Below are positions 22,812 through 31,220 of a DNA stretch of 64,000 bases, one piece after another (the first letter of the stretch is position 1; each line of letters opens with the position of its first letter). Under the pieces are notes generated by a model. That model was given only the letters and a program-made list of their open reading frames with translations. It did not search any database and was not told the DNA's origin. The translations under genes were made by a program, and so were the position numbers. The DNA is taken from positions 1 to 64,000 of the forward strand of contig JBQVNP010000012.1 in NCBI GenBank assembly GCA_052436255.1, written 5' to 3'. The stretch is from Pelomonas sp052436255. GTDB lineage: Bacteria; Pseudomonadota; Gammaproteobacteria; Burkholderiales; Burkholderiaceae_C.

Positions 22812-23758
22812 GATGGACGGCGGATCAGCTCATCCAGGGCGCTGCCGGGCAACACGCGACCGCGCTGCCAGTGGCGCTCGATGACGCGGCGGTCGTTGCC
22901 GCGCAGTTTGAGCACGGCCGGCAAGCGGCGCGGGCAGGGCGTGAGCGCAACACGCACGTAGAGATGGGTCTTGCGCCAACCCACGCCGCACAGCCAGGCG
23001 AACGGGCCGTCCTCGGCGCGCAGCAGGGCCAGGCGGTAGCCCGCGCCATGGCGGTCTAGCAGGTCAGCGGCCACGACATGCATCAGCAGGTAGCGCTGCG
23101 AGTCGTGGTCCAGTCCCTGCAGCACCTGGGTGGCGCGGCCTTGCTCGGCGAGGCGGGCGAGCACGGCCTCGGCGCCATCGTCCAGCGCCTTGTCGAAGGC
23201 TTGGGCCAGGTCGCGCGTGAACGGGCAGCCGGGCGCGGCGGCCATCATCCAGTTCTCGACGATGGGCTGGTCCGGCCGCGTGGTGAAGCGATCGATGTAG
23301 AAGCCCACATAGCTGGCGGCACGGCGGGCGCGCTGCTGGTGCAGCCAGTCGAGGTCGCGCGCAAGCAGCATCGAGGCATCGAGCCAGATGCCGCCATGGC
23401 GGGCGAGCAGCTGGATACGCAGCCAGTCGGCCTGGCGGTAGGCAGGCAAGGCATCGAAGTCCGCGCGCAGCTCGGGCAGCCAGCCAGGCACGCTGTCGCG
23501 ATGCAACAGCCGGATCTCATGATCGGGCGCAAAACGGCGCCAGTTCTCGACACAGGCCGCGATGAAGTCCGGGGGGGGCTCGGTGTGCCAGTAGGTCCAG
23601 ATCACCTTGGGGATGTCGACCTCGCAGCGCCCTTCGCCGATGACGGTCTCGCGTGTGCGAGCCGGCACCCTGGCGCGCAACACCGTCCACACCTCGCGCA
23701 GGAACAGCACCGTGAAGAGAACGAGCAAGGCCTTGAGAATGAAAACGACAGTGGTCAT
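22808..23758 (-). CDS. Capsular polysaccharide synthesis type glycosyltransferase
   Basis: The protein has 316 residues with an N-terminal membrane anchor (about residues 5-22). The catalytic core resembles the Caps_synth/GT32 group: IPKVIWTYWHTEP near residue 50, then ADWLRIQLLARHGGIWLDASM, where LDAS takes the place of the DxD motif as it does in capsule-type members. It overlaps genes on both sides by 4 bases, so the three glycosyltransferases are likely made together. Confidence 0.78.
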   Translation of the reverse strand: MTTVVFILKALLVLFTVLFLREVWTVLRARVPARTRETVIGEGRCEVDIPKVIWTYWHTEPPPDFIAACVENWRRFAPDHEIRLLHRDSVPGWLPELRADFDALPAYRQADWLRIQLLARHGGIWLDASMLLARDLDWLHQQRARRAASYVGFYIDRFTTRPDQPIVENWMMAAAPGCPFTRDLAQAFDKALDDGAEAVLARLAEQGRATQVLQGLDHDSQRYLLMHVVAADLLDRHGAGYRLALLRAEDGPFAWLCGVGWRKTHLYVRVALTPCPRRLPAVLKLRGNDRRVIERHWQRGRVLPGSALDELIRRPS

Positions 23759-24486
23759 TCGTGCCAGTGATCTGCAATCCAGCGCGCCGGGCGTGCATGC
23801 CGCCAGTTGCCGTTGCTGCGCCCGGCCAGCGCGTCGGGCGGGTTCATGACGCCGTGGAAGATCAGGATGCGCGCACCATCGGGGATGAAGGGGTCACGCC
23901 AGTAGCTGGTCGGCCAGGCCGGGATGCAGTGGTACTTGTAGCTGGCGCACCAGGCGTCGTCCCAGTACTTGAGCTTGCCTTGCCGGTGCAGCACGGCACT
24001 CAGGAAGGCCTGCTCGTTGCGGTAGTCCGTCTTGGCCTTGGACTGGTCGGCGACGAACTCCGCCAGTACGTCCTGGTGGGCGCCGAGCTCCCAGCGGTAG
24101 ACCGATGAATTGCCGGTGATGCGCCAGGGACGCTTCCAGTCGTGGATGACGAGGAATTCGCCCGGCACCTCGAAGAAGGGTGTGATGTCGTCGACGATGA
24201 CGACGTCGAGATCGAGGAAGAGTGCGGTGCCGCGAAGGCCGTATTGCTCGACAAGCACCGGGCTGAACGTGGTCAGCTTCTTCCAGCCGCGCTCAGGCTC
24301 GCCGTTGGGCAGCGTCAGCTCGGGGATGGGCAGGCAGCGCACCTCGGCCCGGATGCCTTCACCGCGGTCGGTCAGGCAGACGAAGTTGAAGTCGCCCTTC
24401 AGATGGCGCCGGACCATCGCATAGAGGCGGTTGACGTACTCGGGGCCGTACTTGGTGCCCCACTTCATGCAGATGATGTGGCGCAT
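23755..24486 (-). CDS. Probable glycosyltransferase with DxD motif
   Basis: From ATG 24486 the protein has 243 residues. A GT-A/GT8-like DxD (LFLDLDVVIVDD, about residues 89-100) sits between an N-terminal strand-helix start (IICMKWGTKYG) and a C-terminal half rich in Trp and Tyr. An HGVMNPPDA stretch near the end may bind the donor diphosphate. The family is not recognised with certainty; similar proteins are usually annotated simply as glycosyltransferases. The gene is 4 bases after lapB and overlaps the next gene by 4. Confidence 0.72.
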   Translation of the reverse strand: MRHIICMKWGTKYGPEYVNRLYAMVRRHLKGDFNFVCLTDRGEGIRAEVRCLPIPELTLPNGEPERGWKKLTTFSPVLVEQYGLRGTALFLDLDVVIVDDITPFFEVPGEFLVIHDWKRPWRITGNSSVYRWELGAHQDVLAEFVADQSKAKTDYRNEQAFLSAVLHRQGKLKYWDDAWCASYKYHCIPAWPTSYWRDPFIPDGARILIFHGVMNPPDALAGRSNGNWRHARPARWIADHWHE

Positions 24487-24490
24487 CGGG

Positions 24491-25633
24491 TTAGAGCTCT
24501 TCCACGTGGCGGGGCGGGTAGGTGTCCCAACCCAGGCAGCCGGGGCACTGCCAGAAATAGTGTGCGGCCTCGAAGCCGCAGGCGGCGCAGCGATAGCGCA
24601 GCAGCGGCTTGGCGGCCTTCTCCAGTGCCTGCACCATGGCAGCGGCTTCCCCGGTCGGCAGCGCGGCGGCGTTGAGCTTGAGCAACTCGGTGGCGGCAGA
24701 CAGGGCCGGCTGCTCGCGCAGATGGGCAGCCAGGCGTTCGCGCTGCGGTGCCGGCTGCAATGCGGACAGCGCCCGCAGCAGATGCATGCTGGGCGCGCGC
24801 TGGTACTGCTCCAGCAGCATGGCGATGGCGCGCTCGGGCTGGCCAAGTTGCTGCGCGGCGGTGGCGCAGTCGGCAGCGACGAGGTTGAAAGCGGCCGGGT
24901 TGGCGGCCAGCAGCTTGGTGAAGGCCGCGAATGCGGCCTCAGGCTTACCCGCCTTCAGCAGCAACTGCCCCTGCAGCACATAGGCGCGTGCCGCCTCGGG
25001 TTCGCGGCGCTGAGCCTGGTTCAGCAGCTCTTGCGCCAGGTCGGCATGACCCTGCGATTGGGCGACAAGGGCCTGCTCGCAAAGGTAGTGGGCGATGCGG
25101 CCCGCGAAGGAGCCGGTTCCGGCGGCTTCAAGTTCGGCAGCGACTTCGGCCGCCTTGGACCAGTCGCGTGAGCGCTCGTACAGCGACAGCAACGCCAGGC
25201 GCGCTTCGCGCTCGAAGGCGCTGCCGCGCAGTTCGGCATAGGCGGCTTCGGCGCGGTCGAACAGGCCGGCCTTGAAGAAGTCCTGCGCCAGCTCATGCTG
25301 GGCGCGGTCCCGGTCGGTCTTGGGGAGGTCGCCGCGGCGCAGCAGGTGTTCATGCACGCGCACCGCGCGCTCGGTCTCGCCGCGGCGGCGGAACAGGCTG
25401 CCCAGGGCGAAGTGCAGCTCCGACGTGTCGGGGTCGTTCTGGACGGCTTCGATGAAGGCGTCGATGGCCTTGTCCTGCTGCTCGTTGAGCAGCAGATTCA
25501 ATCCCTTGAAATAGGCTTTCGGTGAATCACGCTGTTCGAGCTTCCATTGCTTGGAGTCGAGCTTGGAGGCGAGCCAGCCGAGGACAAAGACGACGGGCAG
25601 GACGAAGAGCAGCCAGCGTGGATCAAACTCCAT
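24491..25633 (-). CDS. lapB: LapB (YciM), TPR regulator of LPS synthesis
   Basis: This 380-residue inner-membrane protein has one N-terminal helix (about residues 7-24), a long stack of tetratricopeptide repeats and a C-terminal rubredoxin-like metal site (Cys349, Cys352, Cys363, Cys366). In enteric bacteria LapB directs FtsH to LpxC and so limits lipid A synthesis. All family landmarks are present. The start ATG 25633 lies inside lapA by 11 bases. The glycosyltransferases that follow on the same strand fit an LPS assembly context. Confidence 0.95.
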   Translation of the reverse strand: MEFDPRWLLFVLPVVFVLGWLASKLDSKQWKLEQRDSPKAYFKGLNLLLNEQQDKAIDAFIEAVQNDPDTSELHFALGSLFRRRGETERAVRVHEHLLRRGDLPKTDRDRAQHELAQDFFKAGLFDRAEAAYAELRGSAFEREARLALLSLYERSRDWSKAAEVAAELEAAGTGSFAGRIAHYLCEQALVAQSQGHADLAQELLNQAQRREPEAARAYVLQGQLLLKAGKPEAAFAAFTKLLAANPAAFNLVAADCATAAQQLGQPERAIAMLLEQYQRAPSMHLLRALSALQPAPQRERLAAHLREQPALSAATELLKLNAAALPTGEAAAMVQALEKAAKPLLRYRCAACGFEAAHYFWQCPGCLGWDTYPPRHVEEL

Positions 25634-25931
25634 CTTGGTGGGCGGCAAAGGGCGCAGACAGAGGAGGGGGCGCATCCGCCGCCGGCGTTGGGGCGGTGGG
25701 CAGGGGCTCGATGCGCTGCGCCGCGCGGCGGTGGCGCCACCAGGCAGGCACCATGGCGAGCACGCCAAACGCCGCACCCAGACCGAAGGCGAGCAGCACG
25801 ATGATGACCTGGGGGGCGCGCCATTCATGGCCGAAGAACCAGCGCACGACGGCGTCGTGACTGTTGTTCAGCGCGAAGGCGAACAGCGTGAAGAAGAGCA
25901 GGGCTCGCAAGAGCCAGACGAGGGTGCGCAT
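25623..25931 (-). CDS. lapA: LapA-domain membrane protein
   Basis: This 102-residue protein has two transmembrane segments (about residues 5-22 and 42-64), the conserved ALNNSHDAVVRWFFG turn between them and a Pro/Ala-rich cytosolic tail. LapA is the partner of LapB in the inner membrane. It is followed by lapB with an 11-base overlap and preceded by ihfB with a 26-base gap, the usual proteobacterial order. Confidence 0.9.
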   Translation of the reverse strand: MRTLVWLLRALLFFTLFAFALNNSHDAVVRWFFGHEWRAPQVIIVLLAFGLGAAFGVLAMVPAWWRHRRAAQRIEPLPTAPTPAADAPPPLSAPFAAHQDGV

Positions 25932-25957
25932 GGCCTGGGATTCTGACTCAGGCGACC

Positions 25958-26257
25958 TCAGGCGTCCGTCACCGGAAGATGCTTGTCGACCGCCTCGCGC
26001 AGCGCCTTGCCGGGCTTGAAGTGCGGTGCCAGCTTCTCGGGGATCATGACCTGTTCGCCGCTGCGCGGGTTGCGCCCCACGCGGGGCGGGCGGCGGCTGA
26101 TGGAGAAGCTGCCGAAGCCGCGGATCTCGATGCGATGGCCGCGCGCGAGCGCGTCGCTCATCGCGTCGAGGATGGTCTTGACGGCGAACTCGGTGTCGCG
26201 CTGGGTCAACTGACCGAATCGTTCGGCGAGCACGGCAACGAGGTCGGAGCGGGTCAT
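25958..26257 (-). CDS. ihfB: Integration host factor beta subunit
   Basis: This 99-residue DNA-bending protein begins MTRSDLVAVLAERF. The DNA-binding arm contains the RGFGSFS and RPPRVGRNPRSGE segments with the intercalating Pro of GRNPRSG. The HU/IHF fold is complete. It pairs with IhfA (not in this window) and binds at replication, recombination and promoter sites. ATG 26257 gives the normal length. It is downstream of rpsA with hairpins between. Confidence 0.97.
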   Translation of the reverse strand: MTRSDLVAVLAERFGQLTQRDTEFAVKTILDAMSDALARGHRIEIRGFGSFSISRRPPRVGRNPRSGEQVMIPEKLAPHFKPGKALREAVDKHLPVTDA

Positions 26258-26286
26258 GGCAGGCGGCTTTGTCGTTCTGAATTGAA

Positions 26287-26358
26287 ACAGGCCCGCTGGC
26301 GAGGCCGGCGAGCCTGTGGGGAGCATACCCGGCCCCGAGCAAATTGCCGGGGGCCGGG
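26287..26358 (-). promoter_or_regulatory. Two hairpins between rpsA and ihfB
   Basis: On the transcribed (minus) strand there is a perfect 9-base-pair stem CCCGGCCCC/GGGGCCGGG (26328-26336 with 26350-26358) just after the rpsA stop, and a second stem around ACAGGC..GCCTGT (26287-26317) with one mismatch. There is no T-run, so they are not classical terminators. They may slow polymerase, protect the rpsA mRNA 3' end, or partly separate ihfB from the highly expressed rpsA. Confidence 0.45.
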
Positions 26359-26373
26359 CCGTCAACCGAGCGC

Positions 26374-28089
26374 TTAGTTGCCCTGGTTGTCGAGCTTGGC
26401 GCGCAGCAGGGCGCCCAGGCTGGTGGTGCCGGCGTTCTCACGCTCGCTCGACTGGCTCAGGCGCGTCATGGCTTCCTGGTTGTCGGCGTTGTCCTTGGCC
26501 TTGATGGACAGCTGGATGTTGCGGGTCTTGCGGTCGATGTTGACGACGACGGCGGTGACTTCGTCGCCTTCCTTCAACACGTTGCGGGCGTCTTCCACGC
26601 GGTCGCGGGAGATTTCCGAAGCGCGCAGATAGGCCATCACGCCTTCAGCCAGCTCGATCTCGGCGCCGCGCGGGTCGACGGTCTTGACCTTGCCGGTCAC
26701 CGAGGCACCACGGTCATTGATCGTGGTGTAGGCGGTGAAGGGGTCGCTGTCCAGCTGCTTGATACCCAGCGAAATGCGCTCGCGCTCGACATCCACGGCC
26801 AGCACGACGGCTTCGACTTCCTGGCCCTTCTTGAAGTTGCGAACGGCGGTTTCGCCAGTCTCGTCCCAGGACAGGTCGGACAGGTGCACCAGGCCGTCGA
26901 TGCCCTGGGCCAGGCCCACGAACACGCCGAAGTCGGTGATCGACTTGACCGGGCCCTTGACCTTGTCGCCGCGCTTGACGTTCTCGGCGAACTCTTCCCA
27001 CGGGTTGGCCTTGCACTGCTTCATGCCCAGGCTGATACGACGCTTGTCTTCGTCGATTTCCAGGACCATGACTTCGACTTCGTCGCCCAGCGAAACCAGC
27101 TTGCTGGGGGCGATGTTCTTGTTGGTCCAGTCCATCTCGGAGACGTGCACCAGGCCTTCGATGCCCGGCTCAATCTCGACGAAGGCGCCGTAGTCGGCGA
27201 TGTTCGTGACCTTGCCGAACAGGCGGGTGCCGGTCGGGTAGCGGCGGGCCACGCCGAACCACGGGTCGTCGCCCAGCTGCTTGATGCCCAGCGAGACACG
27301 ATTCTTCTCGGCGTCGAACTTCAGGACCTTGGCGGTCAGTTCCTGGCCAACCGTCACGACTTCCGACGGATGACGGACACGGCGCCAGGCCATGTCGGTG
27401 ATGTGCAGCAGGCCGTCGATGCCGCCGAGGTCAACGAAGGCACCGTATTCGGTGATGTTCTTGACCACGCCGTTGACGATGGCGCCTTCGGACAGGGTCT
27501 CGAGCAGCTTGGCGCGCTCTTCACCCATCGAAGCCTCGACCACAGCGCGACGCGACAGCACAACGTTGTTGCGCTTGCGGTCGAGCTTGATGACCTTGAA
27601 CTCCATGGTCTTGCCCTCGTAGGGGCTCATGTCCTTCACCGGGCGCGTGTCCAGCAGCGAGCCGGGCAGGAAGGCGCGGATGCCGTTGACCAGGACGGTC
27701 AGGCCGCCCTTGACCTTGCCGGAGACCGTGCCGGTCACGAAGTCGCCGGACTCCAGGGCCGTTTCCAGGCTCAGCCACGAGGCCAGGCGCTTGGCCTTGT
27801 CGCGCGACAGGATGGTGTCGCCGTAGCCGTTTTCGATGGCGTCGATGGCGACGGACACGAAGTCGCCGACCTGGACTTCCAGTTCGCCCTGGTCGTTCTT
27901 GAACTCTTCGATGGGCACGTAGGCTTCGGACTTCAGGCCTGCGTTGACGACGACGAAGTTGTGTTCGACACGAACGACTTCGGCCGAGATCACTTCGCCG
28001 GCGCGCATGTCGGAGCGCTGCAGCGACTCCTCGAACATGGCGGCAAAGGATTCCATGCCGGAAGCTTGGGCGGTTTGGGTTTGGGACAT
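26374..28089 (-). CDS. rpsA: Ribosomal protein S1
   Basis: This 571-residue 30S protein binds mRNA and aids initiation. Six S1 (OB-fold) repeats are visible, with repeated motifs such as GAFVDLGGIDGLLHITDMAW and GAFVEIEPGIEGLVHVSEMDW. Codon choice in the gene favours the strong set, consistent with high expression. It follows aroA-cmk after a 152-base leader, which in proteobacteria carries S1 autoregulation; that control is inferred here. Confidence 0.98.
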   Translation of the reverse strand: MSQTQTAQASGMESFAAMFEESLQRSDMRAGEVISAEVVRVEHNFVVVNAGLKSEAYVPIEEFKNDQGELEVQVGDFVSVAIDAIENGYGDTILSRDKAKRLASWLSLETALESGDFVTGTVSGKVKGGLTVLVNGIRAFLPGSLLDTRPVKDMSPYEGKTMEFKVIKLDRKRNNVVLSRRAVVEASMGEERAKLLETLSEGAIVNGVVKNITEYGAFVDLGGIDGLLHITDMAWRRVRHPSEVVTVGQELTAKVLKFDAEKNRVSLGIKQLGDDPWFGVARRYPTGTRLFGKVTNIADYGAFVEIEPGIEGLVHVSEMDWTNKNIAPSKLVSLGDEVEVMVLEIDEDKRRISLGMKQCKANPWEEFAENVKRGDKVKGPVKSITDFGVFVGLAQGIDGLVHLSDLSWDETGETAVRNFKKGQEVEAVVLAVDVERERISLGIKQLDSDPFTAYTTINDRGASVTGKVKTVDPRGAEIELAEGVMAYLRASEISRDRVEDARNVLKEGDEVTAVVVNIDRKTRNIQLSIKAKDNADNQEAMTRLSQSSERENAGTTSLGALLRAKLDNQGN

Positions 28090-28240
28090 GTGTTGGACCT
28101 TGATGCGGCGGGGAACCCCGACGCGGCGTGCAGACAGGCTGCGGGTTAAGTTGTTGACATCGCGACCCTCAGTGAACTGACGTTCGGAGGGAAGGGCCGC
28201 GGGCCGTGGCTTCTCAGGCCTGGGCTCGGCTGACAGGGCG

Positions 28241-30241
28241 TCAGAAGGGCCGGCGCTGCTGCCACCAATCCAGCACCTGATCCACCGAGGCTTCGATGGT
28301 CAGCGCCGAGTTGTCTAGCAACTGCGCGTCCTGCGCGGGCTTCAGGGGCGAGGCCGAACGGTTCTTATCCCGCTCGTCCCGCGCCTCCAGATCTTCGCGC
28401 AAGCCCGTGATATTAGCCGAAATACCTTTGGAAATCAATTGCTTATGCCTGCGCTCGGCACGCGTGCCAGCAGTTGCCGTGAGGAAGACCTTCAGGCCAG
28501 CATCCGGGAAAACCACCGTGCCCATGTCCCGGCCGTCAGCGACCAGGCCGGGCAGACGACGGAAATCGAGTTGCAACTGGTGCAGGGCCTGACGTACCTG
28601 GGCGTGGGCGGCCACCTGCGACGCCAGCAAGCCCGTGGCCTCGGCGCGCAGTCGCGCGCTGACGTCTTCCTGACCAAGGAATACCTGCCCATTGCGGAAG
28701 GCGAGTTGCAAGGTCGGCACGATGGCGGCAACGGCTGCGCCGTCGTCCAGATCCAGCCCGGCACGACGCGCGGCCAGGCCAGTGACGCGGTAGAGCGCGC
28801 CGGAGTCGAGCACGCCGAAGCCCAGCGCCTTGCCGACCTCGTCGGCGAGCGTGCCCTTGCCCGAAGCGGTCGGGCCGTCGATGGTAATCACGGGCACATC
28901 CGCGGCATTGACGCTGACAACGCCGAACAAGGTCTCGAAATAGTCGGGGAAAGTCTTGGCGACGCAATGCGGCTCCAGGACGCGCACCGGCACGGCCTGG
29001 TCGGTGACCAGACCGTTGAACGCCGCCAGCGAAAAGCACATGGCGACGCGGTGGTCGTCGTAGGTGTGGATGGCCGCCGCCTTCCAGTCGCGCAGCGGCT
29101 GCACCTTGATCCAGTCGGGTCCATCATCGACTTCTGCGCCCAGCTTTCGCAGCTCGGCGGCCATCGCGGCAATGCGGTCGGTCTCCTTGACGCGCCAACT
29201 GGCGATATTCGTCAGCGTCGTCGGGCCGTCGGCATAGAGGGCCATCACTGTCAGGGTCATGGCCGCATCGGGGATGTGATTGCAGTCCAGCGTGATGCCC
29301 CTGAGCGGCCACGCGCGGCGACGGACTTCCAGCCAGTTGGGGCCGGTCTTCACCTCGGCGCCCATGGCTGTGGCGGCCTCGATGAAGCGTACGTCGCCTT
29401 GCAGGGATTCGCTGCCGACGCCCTCGATGCGGATGGGCGCATCGGTCGCCGCAATCGCGCCCAGGCCGACGAAGTAGGACGCGGACGATGCATCACCTTC
29501 CACGAACACCTCGCCCGGCGAGCGGTAGCGACTGCCGGAGGGGATGACGAACGCAGCCCAGCCCTCACGCTTTACCGCGATGCCGAAGCGCGCCAGCAGG
29601 GCCAGCGTGATCTCTATGTAGGGCTTGGAGATCAGCTCGCCGATGACTTCGATGCGTATGTCCCGCTCGGCCACCAGCGGGAGCGCCAGCAGCAGTGCCG
29701 TCAGGAACTGGCTGGATACGTCGCCGCGCACGCGGACGGGGGTATCCAACGCAAGTGTGGCCGGGCCGCGCAGGCGCAGCGGTGGAAAACCGGCGTTACC
29801 GAGGTCGTCGATCTCGCAGCCCAGGCCGCGCAGCGCATCGACGAGGTCGCCGATGGGCCGCTCATGCATGCGCGCCACGCCCGAGACCTCGAAACTGCCG
29901 CCCTGTGTCGCGGCGAGCAGCGCGAGGGCAGCGGTGAGGGGGCGCATCGCCGTGCCGGCATTGCCGAGAAAGAGCTTGGCTTCCTTGGCCCGGAGCTGAC
30001 CACCGAGCCCGTCGATGACGACCGCCTCGCCCTCTCGCCAGACGCCGCAGCCGAGGGCTCGCAAGGCGTCGAGCATGACGGCGGTGTCGTCGGAGTCGAG
30101 CAGGTCGCGCACGTACGTCTTGCCCTCGCTCAGGGCTGCCAGCAGCAACACGCGGTTGGAAATGCTCTTGGAGCCGGGCAGGCGCACGGTGCCTGCAGCG
30201 CCGCGCAGCGGCGGCAGGTCGAGGAAGGGGATCTTGAACAT
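28241..30241 (-). CDS. aroA-cmk: Fused EPSP synthase (AroA) and cytidylate kinase (Cmk)
   Basis: This bifunctional protein has 666 residues. Residues 1 to about 440 are 3-phosphoshikimate 1-carboxyvinyltransferase: LPGSKSISNRVLLLAA binds phosphate, and NAGTAMRPLTAAL and the DDHRVAMCF segment near the end hold catalytic residues. From about 450 a complete CMP kinase follows, with P-loop GPTASGKG (456-463) and the VADGRDMGTVVFPDA motif. The two enzymes are separate genes in most bacteria. The start is ATG 30241, sharing TGATG with tyrA; GTG 30244 is an in-frame alternative. The fusion links shikimate flux to pyrimidine nucleotide supply only physically. Confidence 0.95.
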   Translation of the reverse strand: MFKIPFLDLPPLRGAAGTVRLPGSKSISNRVLLLAALSEGKTYVRDLLDSDDTAVMLDALRALGCGVWREGEAVVIDGLGGQLRAKEAKLFLGNAGTAMRPLTAALALLAATQGGSFEVSGVARMHERPIGDLVDALRGLGCEIDDLGNAGFPPLRLRGPATLALDTPVRVRGDVSSQFLTALLLALPLVAERDIRIEVIGELISKPYIEITLALLARFGIAVKREGWAAFVIPSGSRYRSPGEVFVEGDASSASYFVGLGAIAATDAPIRIEGVGSESLQGDVRFIEAATAMGAEVKTGPNWLEVRRRAWPLRGITLDCNHIPDAAMTLTVMALYADGPTTLTNIASWRVKETDRIAAMAAELRKLGAEVDDGPDWIKVQPLRDWKAAAIHTYDDHRVAMCFSLAAFNGLVTDQAVPVRVLEPHCVAKTFPDYFETLFGVVSVNAADVPVITIDGPTASGKGTLADEVGKALGFGVLDSGALYRVTGLAARRAGLDLDDGAAVAAIVPTLQLAFRNGQVFLGQEDVSARLRAEATGLLASQVAAHAQVRQALHQLQLDFRRLPGLVADGRDMGTVVFPDAGLKVFLTATAGTRAERRHKQLISKGISANITGLREDLEARDERDKNRSASPLKPAQDAQLLDNSALTIEASVDQVLDWWQQRRPF

Positions 30242-31137
30242 CACTTAGCCGTAGGGCGGCCGGGCGGGGCAGCGGTGGGAGGAATGCCCCAGGCCGCGCG
30301 ACCTTCGGAGATGGGACGCAAGGCGGCTTCCAGGGCATGTGCGTCACCCGATTCGATCAGGGCTTCGAGCTGGTCGAGCATGGTGCGAAAGCGCTTGGAT
30401 TGAGCGAGGACTTCATGCTTGTTGGCCAGCAGGATGTCGCGCCAGACGGCCGGCTCGCCGGCGGCGATGCGCGTGAAGTCGCGAAAGCCCGGGCCGGCCA
30501 GGCTCAGGTAGTCGCGCGCCGCCGGCTGCTCGGCGATGGCCTGGAAGTAGGCGAAGGCAAGCAGATGGGGAAGGTGGCTGACGGCGGCAAAGGCCGCATC
30601 ATGGTTGTGCGGCCGCATCTTCAGCACCGTGGCACCCAGGGCCGACCAGACGTCCGTCGCCCGCTGCACGAGCTGCGGGTTGGTGAAGGGCTGGGGCGTC
30701 AGGATGACCTGGCGACCTTCGTAGAGGTTGGCCTCGGCATGCTGGACGCCGCCCGACTCCTTGCCCGCGATCGGGTGGCAGGGAACGAAGCTGGAGGAGC
30801 GGTCCCCCAGGGCGCGTCGCGCGGCTTCGATGACGTCGCACTTGGTCGAGCCCACATCCATGAAAAGCACGCCCGGGTTGACCAGGTGGCGGATCGCCTT
30901 CAGCGTGCTTTCGGTAGCCGACACCGGCACGGCAATCAGCACGATGTCCGAACCCGACACGGCCAGCAATGCCGATTCTGCGGCCACGTCGATGACACCG
31001 AGCTTCTTCGCCTGCTCCGTCGTCGACGGCGACTTGCTGTAGCCGACGACGCGCTTGACCAGGCCGGCCTTCTTCATCGCCAGCGCAAAGCTGCCGCCCA
31101 TCAGGCCGCATCCGATCACGCCGAGCTGTTGGAACAT
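30241..31137 (-). CDS. tyrA: Prephenate dehydrogenase
   Basis: This 298-residue NAD(P)-dependent enzyme converts prephenate to 4-hydroxyphenylpyruvate for tyrosine. The Rossmann motif GCGLMGGS spans residues 9-16. The catalytic region contains CHPIAGKE and a following HNHDAAFAAVSHLPH segment carrying the conserved His. There is no fused chorismate mutase; that activity is in pheA just upstream. ATG 31137 was chosen because it gives the canonical start before the GxG motif; the longer frame runs into a repeat element. Confidence 0.93.
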   Translation of the reverse strand: MFQQLGVIGCGLMGGSFALAMKKAGLVKRVVGYSKSPSTTEQAKKLGVIDVAAESALLAVSGSDIVLIAVPVSATESTLKAIRHLVNPGVLFMDVGSTKCDVIEAARRALGDRSSSFVPCHPIAGKESGGVQHAEANLYEGRQVILTPQPFTNPQLVQRATDVWSALGATVLKMRPHNHDAAFAAVSHLPHLLAFAYFQAIAEQPAARDYLSLAGPGFRDFTRIAAGEPAVWRDILLANKHEVLAQSKRFRTMLDQLEALIESGDAHALEAALRPISEGRAAWGIPPTAAPPGRPTAK

Positions 31138-31142
31138 CAGCG

Positions 31143-31210
31143 CCTGCCCGGCCGCCCGAAGGGCGCTGAGCTCCCCCTCGGGGGGCAGTGAACGAAGCAA
31201 GCGTGGGGGC
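31143..31210. repeat. REP-like intergenic element between pheA and tyrA
   Basis: The pheA-tyrA gap is filled by a GC-rich element with two short hairpins: CGCCC-GAA-GGGCG (31153-31165) and a CCCCC/GGGGG stem around 31173-31186, followed by GTGAACGAAGCAAGCG and GGGGG. Such hairpin elements with a GAACGAAGC-type core recur between genes in Comamonadaceae and neighbouring families. I see one copy here, so the repeat status rests on family knowledge. Confidence 0.45.
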
Positions 31211-31220
31211 TCATAGATCC

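Noticed and set aside
28154..28182. TTGACA on the plus strand in the rpsA leader as a promoter
   Set aside because: No -10 at usual spacing, and there is no plus-strand gene downstream.
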